Below, one piece after another: positions 10,085 through 22,500 of a DNA stretch of 64,000 nt (position 1 is the stretch's first letter; every line of letters begins with the position of its first letter). Source of the DNA: Bagarius yarrelli (taxonomy: Eukaryota; Chordata; Actinopteri; Siluriformes; Sisoridae); contig VCAZ01000184.1 of NCBI GenBank assembly GCA_005784505.1, forward strand, positions 248,001 through 312,000, written 5' to 3'. The notes beneath the pieces were generated by a model. The model did not search any database. It saw nothing but the letters and a program-made list of their open reading frames with translations, and was not told where the DNA came from. A program made the position numbers and the translations under genes.

Positions 10085-10241
10085 GGTCCAGGACCCTCCA
10101 GGTCCTGCAGAGTTTAGCTTCACCTCAACACACTTACCTGTAATTTTCAAGTGTACCTAGCAAGATCCTTATTAGTTGCTTCAGGTGTGTTTGATAAGGG
10201 TTGGAGCTAAACTCTGCAGGACACCAGGCCTCCAGGACAGA
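10085..10241. mobile_element. Palindromic fish repeat (CTCCAGG...CTGCAGAGTTTAGCT)
   Basis: The left arm, with CTCCAGGTCCTGCAGAGTTTAG, and the right arm, with CTAAACTCTGCAGGACACCAGG, are reverse complements over about 55 bases, with a 40-base centre. The sequence agrees with a very common teleost hairpin repeat I recall from cyprinids and catfish; its formal class is uncertain. There is no ORF. Confidence 0.8.
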
Positions 10242-11090
10242 GATTGCCCACCGTTGATCTGTCATCTAGTTATATTAAAAACAAAAAGGCTGCCGGCATC
10301 AAAATCACAAATATTTTTCCATCCCACAAACACTTTTATTTTATCTCTGGCAATACTCTGGAGTTGATAAAAATGTAGCTATGTAGTTACACTTCAATTA
10401 CAAACCTAATATCCTGTAGCATTTTGGGGGATATTTCACCTCCCAAAAGTTTAGAGGCAATGCCTGCACCAAAAAATAAATAAATAAATAAAACACAAAG
10501 ATAAAATTTGTACCTCATCATTCTGCTGGCAAAAGAAAATAGGAGTAGGTCCTGGTCTTTGTTTGAGTGGTGCTTTGTTAAATTGTCTGCAGCACTTCAG
10601 AGTGTGTACCTGTTGGCCTCTCATCTTTCCAAATGAAAGGTTGTCCAGCGTTCTTTTTCATGCCTTCATAAATTCCGAGCTTCGGACTGGAAAGAGGCTG
10701 GTGGTAGTGTTGGCAGATGGTACATGACAAGTCTTTCTATTTTATTAACACTTAACCTGGTTGAATCTGCTGTGGTACCAAAGTATTTTCAATTTGCTGA
10801 AAATAGAGGTAGGAAGTGACAATATATGTCTTTAATAATCCTATTTTTTCCCTGGTTAGGATTGGCGGATATCCCAGAAATACCGGGCATAAGGGGGGGG
10901 AATATGCCATGAACCAGATGGCAGTCTATCTTGGAGCACCATATGCACACAAATATTCAAACCTCTGTGCGATTTTCTGTAGCCAACTTCGTGTACTGGC
11001 ATGTTTTATGGTTGGAAGGAGAAAACTGTCGAACCCAGAGAGACGTTAAGTTAAGATGACTGTGGATGTATGAGGAGTCTGTGCAATCTG
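10242..11090. other. Intergenic stretch, nothing recognised
   Basis: Unique sequence, with an (AAAT)n run near 10474-10492. The frame at 10816-11049 has no recognisable product. Confidence 0.4.
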
Positions 11091-11410
11091 CTGCACTCGC
11101 GTGCTGCCTTTCAATAATAATCAAAAAAGCAGTCACATGATTTTGGATGACGGCGCAATATATAATATTTTAATGAGATTCTGTCTAACTAATAACTGAC
11201 GCCCCATAATGATAATTACTATCATTTCATTAAATTACTGAAAGTGCATTTACGCCTGAGCAGTGCTAACTTCAATTATCATCAGGGGTCATTTATATCA
11301 TTTACTGAAATGGAGCTCCATGCGTCGTTATCAGGCTGCGAACGACAACGTTTAAGTCACGGAATCTCCTTGAGGTATGCATCAACTTCAGTGAAATAGT
11401 ACAAGACTAT
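11090..11410. promoter_or_regulatory. Candidate conserved non-coding element
   Basis: Repeat-free block rich in homeodomain-type ATTA/TAAT words (for example CATAATGATAATTACTATC) mixed with CpG-bearing words. This composition is typical of vertebrate developmental enhancers. The call rests on appearance only. Confidence 0.25.
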
Positions 11411-11924
11411 AAGGATTGCGCCCTGGAGTGATTAGATGTCAGTCTTGCAGTTAGACACTCTGAAAGGTCAAACCTGTCATTAGGCAGGCCTGGGAGTCGA
11501 CAGGCTCGCAATGAGCTATCGATTGAGCTGAAATCCACAGCTGGGGGTTTAAATCTAATAAATGATGAAGAATGTCAAAACGCTGATCAGATCAGATCAC
11601 AAGCTGAGCGGCTTTAGCAGTTGGTGTTTAAATCGAACGCAGATAAGCTAGCAGTAAAAGGGACATAGATTCAGCTGGAGAAGTGAAGGAGAAGTGGTTC
11701 ACTTTAGACTCAACTATTGAGAGTTTGTACAGATACAGTGGGATTTGTCTATTATAAATCTATTAAAAAAAATCTGTAAATGTATTAAAGCTATGCGCTG
11801 TACAGCCATAAATCGTGTTGCTGTAGCATTATATTTCTTTCTACTAAAACTAAGAGACTCAAATACTGTTTGTCAAATAAGTCTCTGAACAAAATGATGA
11901 AGTTATAGTGTGTTATGATTTTGA

Positions 11925-12125
11925 GTCCTGACCTCAGCCTCACTCCTTAAGAATGAACTGGAACACCGACTGCAGACCTCCAGACCTCCTCAGGCCAACA
12001 TTAATGTCTGATCTCATTAATACTTATGTGACCAAAGAATTTAGTGCACAGAAATGTGGAGAAATAAGTAATAAATGAGTTAGAGTGAGAAATCTGGAAT
12101 AGGATGTTGAACACTATTAAACAAG
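11925..12125 (+). mobile_element. Non-autonomous DNA transposon fragment (TIR family A)
   Basis: GAACTGGAACACCGACTGCAG, CCTCAGGCCAACATTAATGTCTGATC and GGAATAGGATGTTGAACA match the interior of the element at 17601-18186. No terminal repeats are preserved. Confidence 0.6.
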
Positions 12126-13108
12126 AATTTCTATAAATAGATATGAAATTTGCCAGGACAGTTTAGTCAAAATTTCACTCACTGGTAAATAGGAAAACCT
12201 GTGCTTATTAATACCATTATTTATTTAGCCAATCATATTGCAGCAGCTTGATCCAACCTTGGCATACATTTCTACTTTCACTCTTCTGAGCACGAAATTC
12301 TTTTGCACCATTCTTTACAGCCAGTAAAGACGGTTTTGTAAAAAAACAAAAACATTATTTCAGTCAAAAAAATGAACAAAAGGCAACCTTTAGGTCGACT
12401 TTAACTGCCATGTTTAAAGTTTACATTTGTCACTATGGCTCTGTTCTAAATTCCTTATCTTTCCATGAGCTTCATAAAAAGCATAGACAGGGAAACAGCA
12501 GCATCCTTAGGGGCGACCCTTCTATTTAAAGAATAGGAGAACAGCAGAAATCCCCTCAGAACAGAGCAATACAACAAGGACAACAAAACGACAGTTTAAA
12601 TTTGCACAGTTAAAGGAGGAGATGGGATGGAGGTGGGTTGTAAGTGTTTGTGCTGAGTAAGCAGTAAAAGAACTGTGTTCAAAAAAGACCTGTTTGACAT
12701 TTGTAAATTAAGTGCTTAGGCCCGATCAGGGTTGCTTTTCTCTGATAGAAAGCTTGCCTACGAGGCCTGTCTGATCTGACGCAGTGTGCTTAATGAATAA
12801 TTAGATTTTATTTGACCTATTCTTGCCTTATTGATAGGGCAAAGAGAGAGAGAGAAAGAGGGGTGGGACCCAAATTCAAGTCCGGGTTGCCAGCGCATTG
12901 GTCCACTACACCACAGCACTGGCCTAACCATCCTTATATTTAATATAAAACCTAACTAGCTTGTTAGGTTTACATTGATGCACATGATGTATCCTCTTAT
13001 AAATAAGGGAAGAGATTTTACATTATATCATTATAATTAATGTCTAATAAAAAAAAAAATACAATATTCATTGATTTTTTTTTATAGATCTACATTCTAT
13101 ATTTAGAT
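12126..13108. other. Intergenic stretch, nothing recognised
   Basis: Mixed unique and low-complexity DNA. A (GA)n-rich piece occurs near 12845-12865, followed by a tRNA-like CAAGTCCGGGTTGCC...CCACTACACCAC fragment (12880-12920) that may be an old SINE head in reverse. Confidence 0.4.
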
Positions 13109-13303
13109 ATTTACATTATATTTATAGTTCTAGTATTTGGCAAAAGTCCTTATTCAGAGCAACAAAAAAAATATTTAATTTTTACAAGCTAACAGTTGAG
13201 GGTTATAGAATTTGCCAATAGTGGCAGTTTGTTGATCCTGGATATTGAAACCATGACCTTTTGATCAGCAGTCCAACACCTTGACCACTGAGATACCACT
13301 TGA
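13109..13303 (-). mobile_element. tRNA-derived SINE, diverged
   Basis: Reverse-strand copy with box A (AAGGTGTTGGACTGC) and a recognisable but mutated tail (TTTATAGTTCTAGTATTTGGCAAAAGTCC in plus orientation). It carries an A-run insertion. Confidence 0.75.
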
Positions 13304-15350
13304 CCAGACGTGTCCAGGGCTTTGAAACTTTTGCTATGTTTTGATCTTAAGGGATTTCCTTAAAGGCGCTTCGACACGCTGTATTGCCAGTAGGGTTGAC
13401 TTCGCATTTTTGGGGGGGAAAAAGTAAATATAGGATTAAAAAAAAAAAAAGATGAAAATTAGACTTTCATAAAATACTTTTATTTTTATGATACTCCCAG
13501 GCAATTTATTTCTCTTTCAACAAAACTCTGCTTTCTTTTAACTGCCAGAGATGATGGCAGAAGTGCGTGTTACAGCTCCAACATTTTCAATAGCCGAACC
13601 CCTGTGCAAATGTGCTGACAAGTTTTAAAGGCTTACCTAAATCATGTTCCGTAGGCCATCCATCAGCCCACGATCTGCGGAGCTAACAAAGCCTCCTGTG
13701 CTTCTCGGCTAGACCTGTCATTCTAATGCCTGACCAGAGCCCGCAGGCATCCAGCTGAACGTTATGGCTCATTGATTTTCCAGCAAAATTTTTCCTCTAC
13801 TGCTCTGCCAGCTAATAAATGCTCATGTCTTTCAGTGTTGAAGCCTGAAAATAAAGGCTGAATCAACAGAGTGCTGGTGGATAGTAAGAAAGAATGATCC
13901 TTAGACAAGGCGTATGTTTCTCCTAAGGATAGGGACACATGGACAAGCTGACAGGATGCCATTTTCTTCCATGCAGAGGAACTCAGTCAAGCAATGCATT
14001 CAAAAAATAAATTACATCTCTGCAGTACACTGCTGTAGGACCATAGTTTTGTACAGATGGGCTTTTTCGTGTCACTTGTACAAAACCCAGAACAGCTTAA
14101 TTAAATGTTACGCCAGTCATCTGTTTCCAAGCGCAGCTCCTATTCGAGAAGATTCAGACAGTTTCACAAGCAATAAAAGCTCCTTTCAAAAATAACGACA
14201 CAAGACAAAACTTACGATCAGGGAAAGGAATCGTCGATTTAACATTTCCATAGCAACGTTGAATACTTGAATCTGATTGGTTGTAAACTCTTCTTTCATT
14301 TTCTCTAACGAAGCAAAGCAGATTACAGGTTTATATATTGAATAATAAGATATGATTGTTATCGAAGAAACAATTCACATATTTGGATTAAAAACAAATA
14401 TTTTGTCATTACTTTCTATAAGATAATGTTTCGAATTTGAGAAAAGAGAGATTTAGCAATTAGGCTGTAACTAACTTTTTTTTTTTTCTAAGAACAGAGG
14501 ACGTAAAAACTATGAATCTAGAATTCTGACAATAATGTTTTTTTTAAATATATTTTATATATTATCTTAAAGAAAGTTATAACAGAGTAAGATAAATGTT
14601 TCAATTGGCTAATTGCTATAGTAGATTTTAGATAGATCATTAGATAGATAATTATCATGCAACTCTTTAAACCTGTTAAAATCGATGTGTGTCTCTGTTT
14701 AAGAGCCAAGAGAAACTAAAACCAAATGGGTTGTGCCGTCATTCTTTTGTTGTATACCATATAAGACGTTACTCATTCAGATAAAGCCTAGAACATGTTC
14801 CTGTTGTGTTGTTTTCACCCTCTAACAAGTTACAAATTGTGTAAAATGCGTTTACAACATAAACACTAAACAATATGTCGTAAGCCTTTGCACACGTTCT
14901 ATAGATTTAAGGTTGCTAGTTCTCTTTTCCTTTAACTTATAGACGTAATAGAGTTTATGCATCATGACCCCCATACATGCGGCCTTACTGGGGTAATGTT
15001 ATTTTCGGGTGGAATTGTTCTATGGCAGGTAATTGAAAAAAAAAAATCAACTCAAAATTACTTTTATTTTAACAACACATCCCCAGATTTTCTCTTATAC
15101 TACAGTGTGTTTTTTATATGTATCTATTAAACGTACAATATGTGATTGCCTTCAGTAACATCTTTCCATATCATCTAAATGTATTTATATGTTTTTATAT
15201 ATAATGTGTAAGACATAGAACCAAGAGATGTTCCTCGGTCCGAACATTATGATAGATTGGAATCAGTTTGGCAGTTTTTATTTATTAGGCTAATTATTTA
15301 ACCAAACCCCAGTGTGAAAGATCACAGCTAGAACAATTTTCAGAGGATTT
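13304..15350. other. Intergenic stretch, no gene seen
   Basis: Mostly unique AT-rich sequence. 13490-14000 is somewhat richer in GC but has no sustained coding signal. The frames at 13762-13962 (minus) and 13914-14195 (plus) overlap on opposite strands and match nothing. Confidence 0.4.
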
Positions 15351-15351
15351 T

Positions 15352-15511
15352 GGGAAGTGGTGGCTTAGTGGTTAAGGTGTTGGACTGATACCAGAAATAC
15401 TGGGGTTTGATTCCCAGCTCCAGTAACCCTTAATCCCCAACTGCTCAGTTGTACAAAAGAGATAAACGTAATTCGCTCTGGATAAGGACATCTGGCAAAT
15501 GCTGTAAATGT
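15352..15511 (+). mobile_element. tRNA-derived SINE
   Basis: Head and box A intact (GTGGCTTAGTGGTTAAGGTG), box B GGGTTTGATTCCC, and tail CGCTCTGGATAAGGACATCTGG. Part of the GGGCCCCTGA body is deleted. Confidence 0.88.
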
Positions 15512-15542
15512 TAATTAAGCTAATAATCTTTAAAAAATGTTT

Positions 15543-15702
15543 TGGGGGGTTGTAGCATAGCGGTTACAGACTGCTAATAAAAGATTGTGGGTTAAATTCC
15601 CAGCACCACCATGTTACCTCTGCTGGCTCCCTGACCAAAGCCCTTAACTCTCATGGCTCAGTTCTATAAATGAGATAAGCCAAATGCTGTAAATGTAAAT
15701 GT
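15543..15702 (+). mobile_element. tRNA-derived SINE, tandem neighbour
   Basis: Same orientation as the copy 30 bp to the left: TAGCATAGCGGTTACAGACTGC, GGGTTAAATTCCC, and the tail ATAAGCCAAATGCTGTAAATG with the TCTGGATAAGG segment lost. Confidence 0.85.
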
Positions 15703-15764
15703 ATGTTGCTAACTAATGCTAACTAAATTCCTGAGATCTTTTGGTTATAGAAGAAAATATTTAC

Positions 15765-15877
15765 GTTTACATTCCTGGCATTTAGCAGATGCATTTGCAC
15801 TGAGCAGATGAGGGTTTAGGGCCTTGCTCAGGGGCCCAGCAGTGAGCAGAATCGAACCCATGATTATCTCATCAGCT
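15765..15877 (-). mobile_element. tRNA-derived SINE, partial
   Basis: Tail and body in reverse (CATTTAGCAGATGCATTTGC, CTTGCTCAGGGGCCCAGCAG), stopping at box B (AATCGAACCCATG). It is the third SINE in 530 bp. Confidence 0.8.
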
Positions 15878-15879
15878 TG

Positions 15880-17379
15880 TTTTCACGTCAACAGCAGTGT
15901 GTCCCAAATTAACGCTTACGCTAACTTTCCCAAATAGAAATTTATGAGTTAGTAACAGCTGACAATCAGGAAATATAAAACAAACGTGCAACAACACAAA
16001 AAACAATCGATGGGTCCAACTCATTGTGAAATGGTCACATTTAATGAACAACCTCTTGTTTTATATACATCTATAAAAAGAACCCAGATACAGGTTACAA
16101 GAATCTAAGGCTAATACATACATTATTAAATAATAAAGTATTTTTTTCCATGTTAAAGATACATATTGTAGTTTACAAAATATGGAGAATTAAGCAATTG
16201 TCAATGAGAGAAAAATAAACTAGGATGCTATAGGTATGTTGCTTAATAAAGAAAAAAATCAAACATAAAATCACAACAATATTCTTTGAATAAAGCAACA
16301 GAAAATGCAGACATTGGCTATTAAAGTCTGATAAAAAGAAGGCAAACGGACTTAAAGTGATGAAACTGGTTCTATATAGAACTAATAAACCAACTGGTCA
16401 GATACAATTTATGGTTTTTTTTTTTCAATTTATATAAAGTTCAGTCCGGTACACCACATAAAGTAAGACACTGTTTTATTATTTGTGTGTGTATGTATGT
16501 ATGTGTGTGTGTAAGCGTCTTTTTTTAGCCTCTTATTATCAAGGGCCAAATACCACAAATTAAAAAAAAAAAAAAAAGAAAGAAAGAAAGAAAGAAAAAA
16601 AGAAAGAAAGCTAAATGCTGTGAAAAGAATATTAATTAAAAATGATGACCTTCATTCTAAGTTTGTTAGTCCTCAGTCTATGAAGCTCCAGTTTGCTGGA
16701 TGAAGATTTTGCACAGCAGCTTCCAGTCCCTCAAAGAGATACAGGCTTGGGGAAGCTAAGGATCGTGGGAACGAGCATCTCCACGTCTTTGGCATGACCA
16801 GTTAGCTGTATGCTGCTGAATTTCATGACACACAAAGGATAAGCTTGTATCAGCGTCTCCAGTGTGTGCAAAAAAAAAAACATTAAAAAGTCTCTGATTT
16901 GTAAAAAAAAAAAAAGACGAAGGGGGAGAAGGATGGATACTCTGTTTGTTTGTTTTCATTGTTGTGCTGCTGTGAGACAGAAGCCTGTTGACTCGTGTAT
17001 CCCTGGGGTTCAGAGTCCCATGCCTGCGCTCAGTCCACCTTCAGCCACGTCGTCCGTGATGCATTTCAGTTCATTTCAGCTTCCCCTTCTGTTCTTTAAG
17101 TCATCATTGATTCATTTTACTATTTTTTTCTTTTTTTTGTGAGAGAAAAAACTTGAATTAAATTATCAATGCACGATATCCATTTAGATGTGCAAAATAG
17201 AACTAGAAGACTTTCCACAGGAATGAATTAGAAGCATCTGTAAAAAAAAAAAAAAAAAAAAACAGAAAGAAAGAGGGATTAAACAAGTATATATAAATGG
17301 GCAAGCATGCATTATTCAAGAAAAACAACTACAGCAACACTTTTTTTAATTTACATCATTAAATAATGACTTAGCATTC
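15880..17379. other. Intergenic stretch with simple repeats
   Basis: Holds an (A)n(GAAA)n run at 16562-16610, A-runs near 16870, 16902 and 17242-17262, and a T-rich stretch near 17120. No gene was recognised. Confidence 0.5.
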
Positions 17380-17384
17380 ATGTA

Positions 17385-17502
17385 TTCAGGGTTTAATTCC
17401 TAGCACCACCAAATTTCCACTGCTGGGCCCCTGATCAAGGCCCTAACCCCCCCAATTGCTCAGTTGTATAAAAGAGATACATGTAAGTCACTCTGTGAAT
17501 GT
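17385..17502 (+). mobile_element. tRNA-derived SINE, 3' part
   Basis: Starts at box B (GGTTTAATTCCTAGCACCACC) and includes GGGCCCCTGATCAAGGCCC and a shortened TAAGTCACTCTGTGAATG tail. Confidence 0.8.
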
Positions 17503-17600
17503 AATTATTATTATTTTTTTTATTTCTGTCTATGCAACTAGCATCAAAAATGACTTTTTAATTAACTCTTCTAATTACTAAACAACTTTTCTTTTTCACA

Positions 17601-18186
17601 CACACTATAATACCAAAAATTTGCAGACACCTTACCAGCACAACCACATTAGTTTAAGTCACACAGCTGTCTACAACATCTTGTATGTTGTATCCTTCCA
17701 TTACCACTCTTCCAGCTTGACAATGCTCCTATACACAAAACCTCTGAGCTCCATGAAGACATGCTGTGTTGTGGTTGGAGCGAAAGAACTCAAGTATAGA
17801 GCCCTGACTCTGACTCAACCCCTTTAAACGAAACACCTTTGGGATAAACTGGAACACCGATGGCACCCCAGACCTCCCTCACCTCAACATTAGTGTCTGA
17901 TCACAAATCCCCACAGAAACTTCACATCTAGTGGAAAACCTGCACAGATGGTATAGGGTTAGGGCTAAAACTGAATCTGGACTAAGATGTTCAAATACAC
18001 CTTTACATTTACAGCATTTGGCGGACACCCTTATCCAGAGCAACCTGTTCAGGGGCCCAACAGCGGCAGCTTAGTGATGTTAGGAATCGAATACCGATCT
18101 TCCAGTTAGCAGTCCAACACCCTAACCATTGACCTACATATAAATGTAATGGGCAGGTGTCCTAATACTTTTACCTATATGCTGTA
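17601..18186 (+). mobile_element. Non-autonomous DNA transposon, TIR family A
   Basis: The left end CACTATAATACCAAAAATTTGCAGACACC and the right end CAGGTGTCCTAATACTTTTACCTATATG are inverted repeats of about 30 bases. The interior carries no transposase frame. A SINE is inserted at 18000-18140, splitting the right part. Related fragments are at 11925-12125, 29732-30478 and 46305-46690. Confidence 0.75.
18000..18140 (-). mobile_element. tRNA-derived SINE nested in a DNA transposon
   Basis: Reverse SINE (CATTTACAGCATTTGGCGGACACCC ... CAGTCCAACACCCTAACCATTG) lying inside the TIR element, hence younger than it. Part of the body between tail and GGGGCCC is deleted. Confidence 0.85.
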
Positions 18187-18541
18187 TGTGTTTGTTAGAT
18201 GTTAAGAAAAAAATCTAACATAACGGCATACAACCGTTATATCTGTTATGACAGTATTTACCAGGTTTATTGGCTCTAGTGTAGGTTGCATCTAAGTATG
18301 TGCACCTTAGGCAAGCTTTGACATGTCTAGAGAATAACAGGCTTGCGCTACTGCTTCAAAGCCTCAGAAGACAGATTTATTGGATTCTGATGAACACAAG
18401 ACAATCACTTAGCTATGAAATATATTTCCAGAAATGAAAAGAATTAAATGTTGTTGAGTACGCCCTGTCGGGATAATTGTTGTTACGGTAAAGCAATTCT
18501 AGATATTTTTTACTAGGAGCTTATTTGTTACATATACTTTA

Positions 18542-18905
18542 CAGCAGTGGTTCCCAACTAGGGGGTCCTGACCCACAAGAGGGTCCCAGCGAGTGCTGCA
18601 GGTAGTCGCATTATATTTTGAAAAGTGTTGAAAAGTGAGCATCAAAGACAACAATCATATTGCATTAGCTAATTTTATCCATGATTCCCTGGTTAACCAA
18701 AAATTGGACAAATTTGTATTTTGTCCTCCACAAAACCAACAGGGTTAGCTATGATACAGCGCCCCTCAGAGGAGGAGGGGTTAAGGGTCTTGCTCAAGGA
18801 CCCAACAGTGGTAGACTGGCAGCAGTGGGGCTTAAACCCAGGTATTTCTGGATGTGCAAATGACAACTCAATGTCTTAATCATTTGAGCCACTGCGGCCC
18901 GTGAT
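18542..18905 (-). mobile_element. Mixed relic: hAT-like end and SINE fragment
   Basis: CAGTGGTTCCCAACTAGGGGGTCC at 18545 resembles a hAT-type terminal sequence. From 18753 to 18900 there is a reverse SINE-like piece (AGGGTCTTGCTCAAGGACCCAACAGTGG ... AATCATTTGAGCCACTGC). The boundaries are unclear. Confidence 0.45.
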
Positions 18906-19355
18906 GGCTCCCAAAGAGTGGTTCACAAATCAATATAAGAAAGTTGAATTTTTGCTTATTAAAAATGTGCCGAGGGAAAAAAAATTAACATTTGCTTTTG
19001 TCCAAGAATATATTTAACAGCTTTTTCTAAGAATTCAGAAGCATAGCTGTCTAATTAATCAAAAAAGTAGTCAGCCTATATTGTATTTCAACACAGGATG
19101 TGACAATACTTTTTATAGTTCTTAGTTCAGTTGTACATGTTACATTACTCGATCTTTAATTGCATTAAATCTGCAGACTATTATATAAGAATCGTATGAT
19201 TCTCTGAAGCCAGACGCACACTGGGTGACTTTTAATAATCTTTTGCGATTGTTGCTTGTCAGACTGTATGAAAATGATCCCCGTTTAACACTGTAGGATT
19301 TCAGTTGTTATAATGTCAGACTATATGACAGTCAAAACATGTGAAAAACAAGTAA
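18906..19355. other. Intergenic stretch, nothing recognised
   Basis: AT-rich unique DNA without a coding signal. Confidence 0.4.
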
Positions 19356-19357
19356 TA

Positions 19358-19538
19358 CATTACATATACTTTATTTGGCAGAGCAACTTACATTTATCTC
19401 ATCTATACAACTGAGCAATTGGAGGTTAAGAGCCTAGGGTTAGGGGCCCAACAGGGGCAACTTGGTGGTGCTGGGAATTAAAACTCGATCCTCCATTTAG
19501 CAGTCCAACACCTTAACCACTGCGCTACCACTTTTCTG
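19358..19538 (-). mobile_element. tRNA-derived SINE
   Basis: Reverse copy, complete at the tRNA-like end (CAGTCCAACACCTTAACCACTGCGCTACCACTT). The tail has lost the GACGCCCTTATCC segment. Confidence 0.88.
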
Positions 19539-22500
19539 AGGAAGGCTCATCTAGAGTGTTACTTCAATAATCCATGACATGTTCAGTAACTTGTCTTCCC
19601 TCGCTAAATCAACGAACAACTAGCAGCAACGATGCGTCATACACTCCCTCTTTTTCCCACCAAAACCCAGTAAGTTTCTCTTTTTGCTGTACTGTTTAAT
19701 TTGTTTCCTTAATTAGTAAGGTGGTTTAAAAGTGTCATGTTAATTATGCCATCGGGTTTGGCCGTCTGGTTGGCTTGTTTCTTGGTTTGATGGTAGTCAT
19801 GGGAAAAGTCACACTACAGGAAAATATCTGCAATCTTATGTCACTGCCAGTATTTAAACTGGCAGAAGTGGACACGTCAAACTAGCAATCAAAGAAAACA
19901 GCTTTAAGGCTAGTAGGATTTTAAAATTTGTCGGACGACCAAATCATGGCCAAAATCTATGTCTAAACCTACTCACACATTTCATCTAGCGAGTTTGTGC
20001 AAGCTGATCGGTTTCTTTGTATGCAGCAGGAAGCATGACGCTTAACATAATTGCAGCTCGTTTTTAAGCATTTCATTTAGGATTCATTGAATAATTTAAC
20101 ATGTGATAATGTAATCTCATCAGGAAAAAAAAAAAACATCCTGGAATACATTTAAATTAAGAGCAGGGGAGAAATGTCTGCCTCGATTACAAGTCCCTAA
20201 AGGAAATGAGTTTCTATAATACATTTTTTTTAAAAATGTACAAATATGCTGATTACTGATTCCTAATTTCTGACTTAATGAAACTTAGACTTGGTCTAAA
20301 TATTTGGTTGTTTTTATTGCTTTAATACGCCTGCTCCAGCTGTTCCTGGGGTAAATTATGTATAGAGAAAGGTTTTGACATAATCTATTATTCATGTAAT
20401 ATTTTATTATACTTTTGCTCATGTTGTATTCAATCATTTGGTCTGTGACACAAAGAAAAGAAAAATATAAATACAATAAAGTGTCAGTAATTGTAAATTC
20501 AATTTAATTTGATTTCTATAGTGTTTATTGTCTATATATATATTTATACATAGATTTATCCATAAACCTAAAGCATTTCCTAAGAAAAAATGTAAAAGTA
20601 TACAATCCTTGCATTGAACACTTAGAAAGCATTCAAAAAACCCCCAAAACATATTCATACCCCTGCTTCATATAGCAAAATAAACTCAAATTCACCTTTT
20701 TACAGTTTCCCAGACTTCCCAATCAACACAATCAGCATTAATAATCAACAAAATATCTCCAGTAGCACTTCACAAGTTTTCTGAGCATTTGTTTGTGTAC
20801 ACACTTTCCCAGCATTGACCCTGTCTGTTTTGTTTATTGAGCAATGCTTAGACTAGCCTAGCTAATTCTGTCTCCTAATTAGCCGATAGTTTGACTGTCT
20901 ATTGCCTTTGATTTTGGCTTGGCCTTTCCATCAATAGAACTTGCGTCCAAAGTCTGTCTGTAGCTAATAAGTATGCATTGACTAAAAACAGTGATTCTAG
21001 CTGACTAAATCGTTATTGTTTCCAGCAATTAAAAGTGGACTGAATCTAACAGTAAGAAAATGACCCAACCAAAACTGTTCCAATTTTCTGTTAATCTATG
21101 ATCCATAGACATGTCCATCAGAGAAACTAAACCACATGCCACTTGTTAAGATAGAAACTGAAATACAGGGGAAAAATCTGTGAGATCGAAGCTAAAACTT
21201 GCCAAATTGTTATCCAATTCTCTTTAAGACACTTGCAGAGAACTTGGGCAAATGCTACATTAACTCCCTTAAAAAACTCCTGAACCTTGTCATCAGGCTA
21301 GGAGCAGGAGCACAGCTACCTAACTGCAGGAGAATAACAAAGCTTAGACAAAGCCATGATTTAAATTTACAAGACCTAATGATCCGAACACTAAACCTGC
21401 TTCCACATCCCAACACTTCCACACAGGCAGTGGAGGAGTGACTTCAGCAAAGCCTGCTGGGGGCTGGGGGAAATGGATTCACATCAAACTTCTCCTTGCC
21501 TGAATCAAGCTTTCTGGATTTTGTAGAAAGACATCTTTGATGTTGACTCCATGTCTTTCTCAGCTTTTTAATGAAGGACCAATTAAATCTTACACTTAAA
21601 CTATATAGTGTAACAATTTCTCCTATATGACTTACAGACAACTTCCCAAGCACCTGTACTGTCACTTTATTAGTCTTTCCACACAGCCACTAAGCCCTTA
21701 ATCCTATGCATGAGCAAGCTTTAATTAGAGCAGCGCTAATTATGGCACTATACTGAGTTCTGGCCGACTAAGCGCACTGTAAACATGTGTACTATATGCC
21801 TACATAATGAATCTTCTACTCGTTACTTGGCGGATTTGTCAAGAGGTGGCTATTGATGATCGATCATGTTTACTGTATCGGGGGTCTGGAGATCAGGCTG
21901 TCTCTGTAGGTCCTGAGACAGAATGACTTGTAGACATCCTAACAAGGGCTAACTATGGGCAGTCTTTAGCAGGCATATCAACCTAATGCTCTCATTAATG
22001 CTTCCTTTTAGCTTTATAGTGTGTTTCCATTACAGGACTTGCAGTGGTAGCAGGAATGTTAATTTGTTGTACTTGCTAACTGTGCCTAATAGTTAAAAAA
22101 ATTACATTATGTAATCTGTCAAAAATGACTGTTAAGTTATTGAAACAGCCCACAATTTGGCAATAAGGTCTCTAGAGGAAATACTAATGGCAAATCGATA
22201 TGCTTATTATGCACTGGAACTGGAAAAAAGTAGTTAGAATGTAGGGTAAGGGTGATTTGCGAGAAAAGCATACAATATGGAAATCAGAAGAAAATGTTAT
22301 AGGGCTTCATCTTTCCTTATTACAATATCTATCAACCGGAAAGACATAATAACATAGTTTGCTTCAGAAACTAATATCGGATTTTGAATTACAGGTCAAC
22401 ATAAAATTTTTATATGCTTTTTATATGCTAGACTCTATCCTAAAAAAACCCTATTTGGTATTAGGTTCTAGAGTCCATTCCACTACAACTGGTTTGAAAT

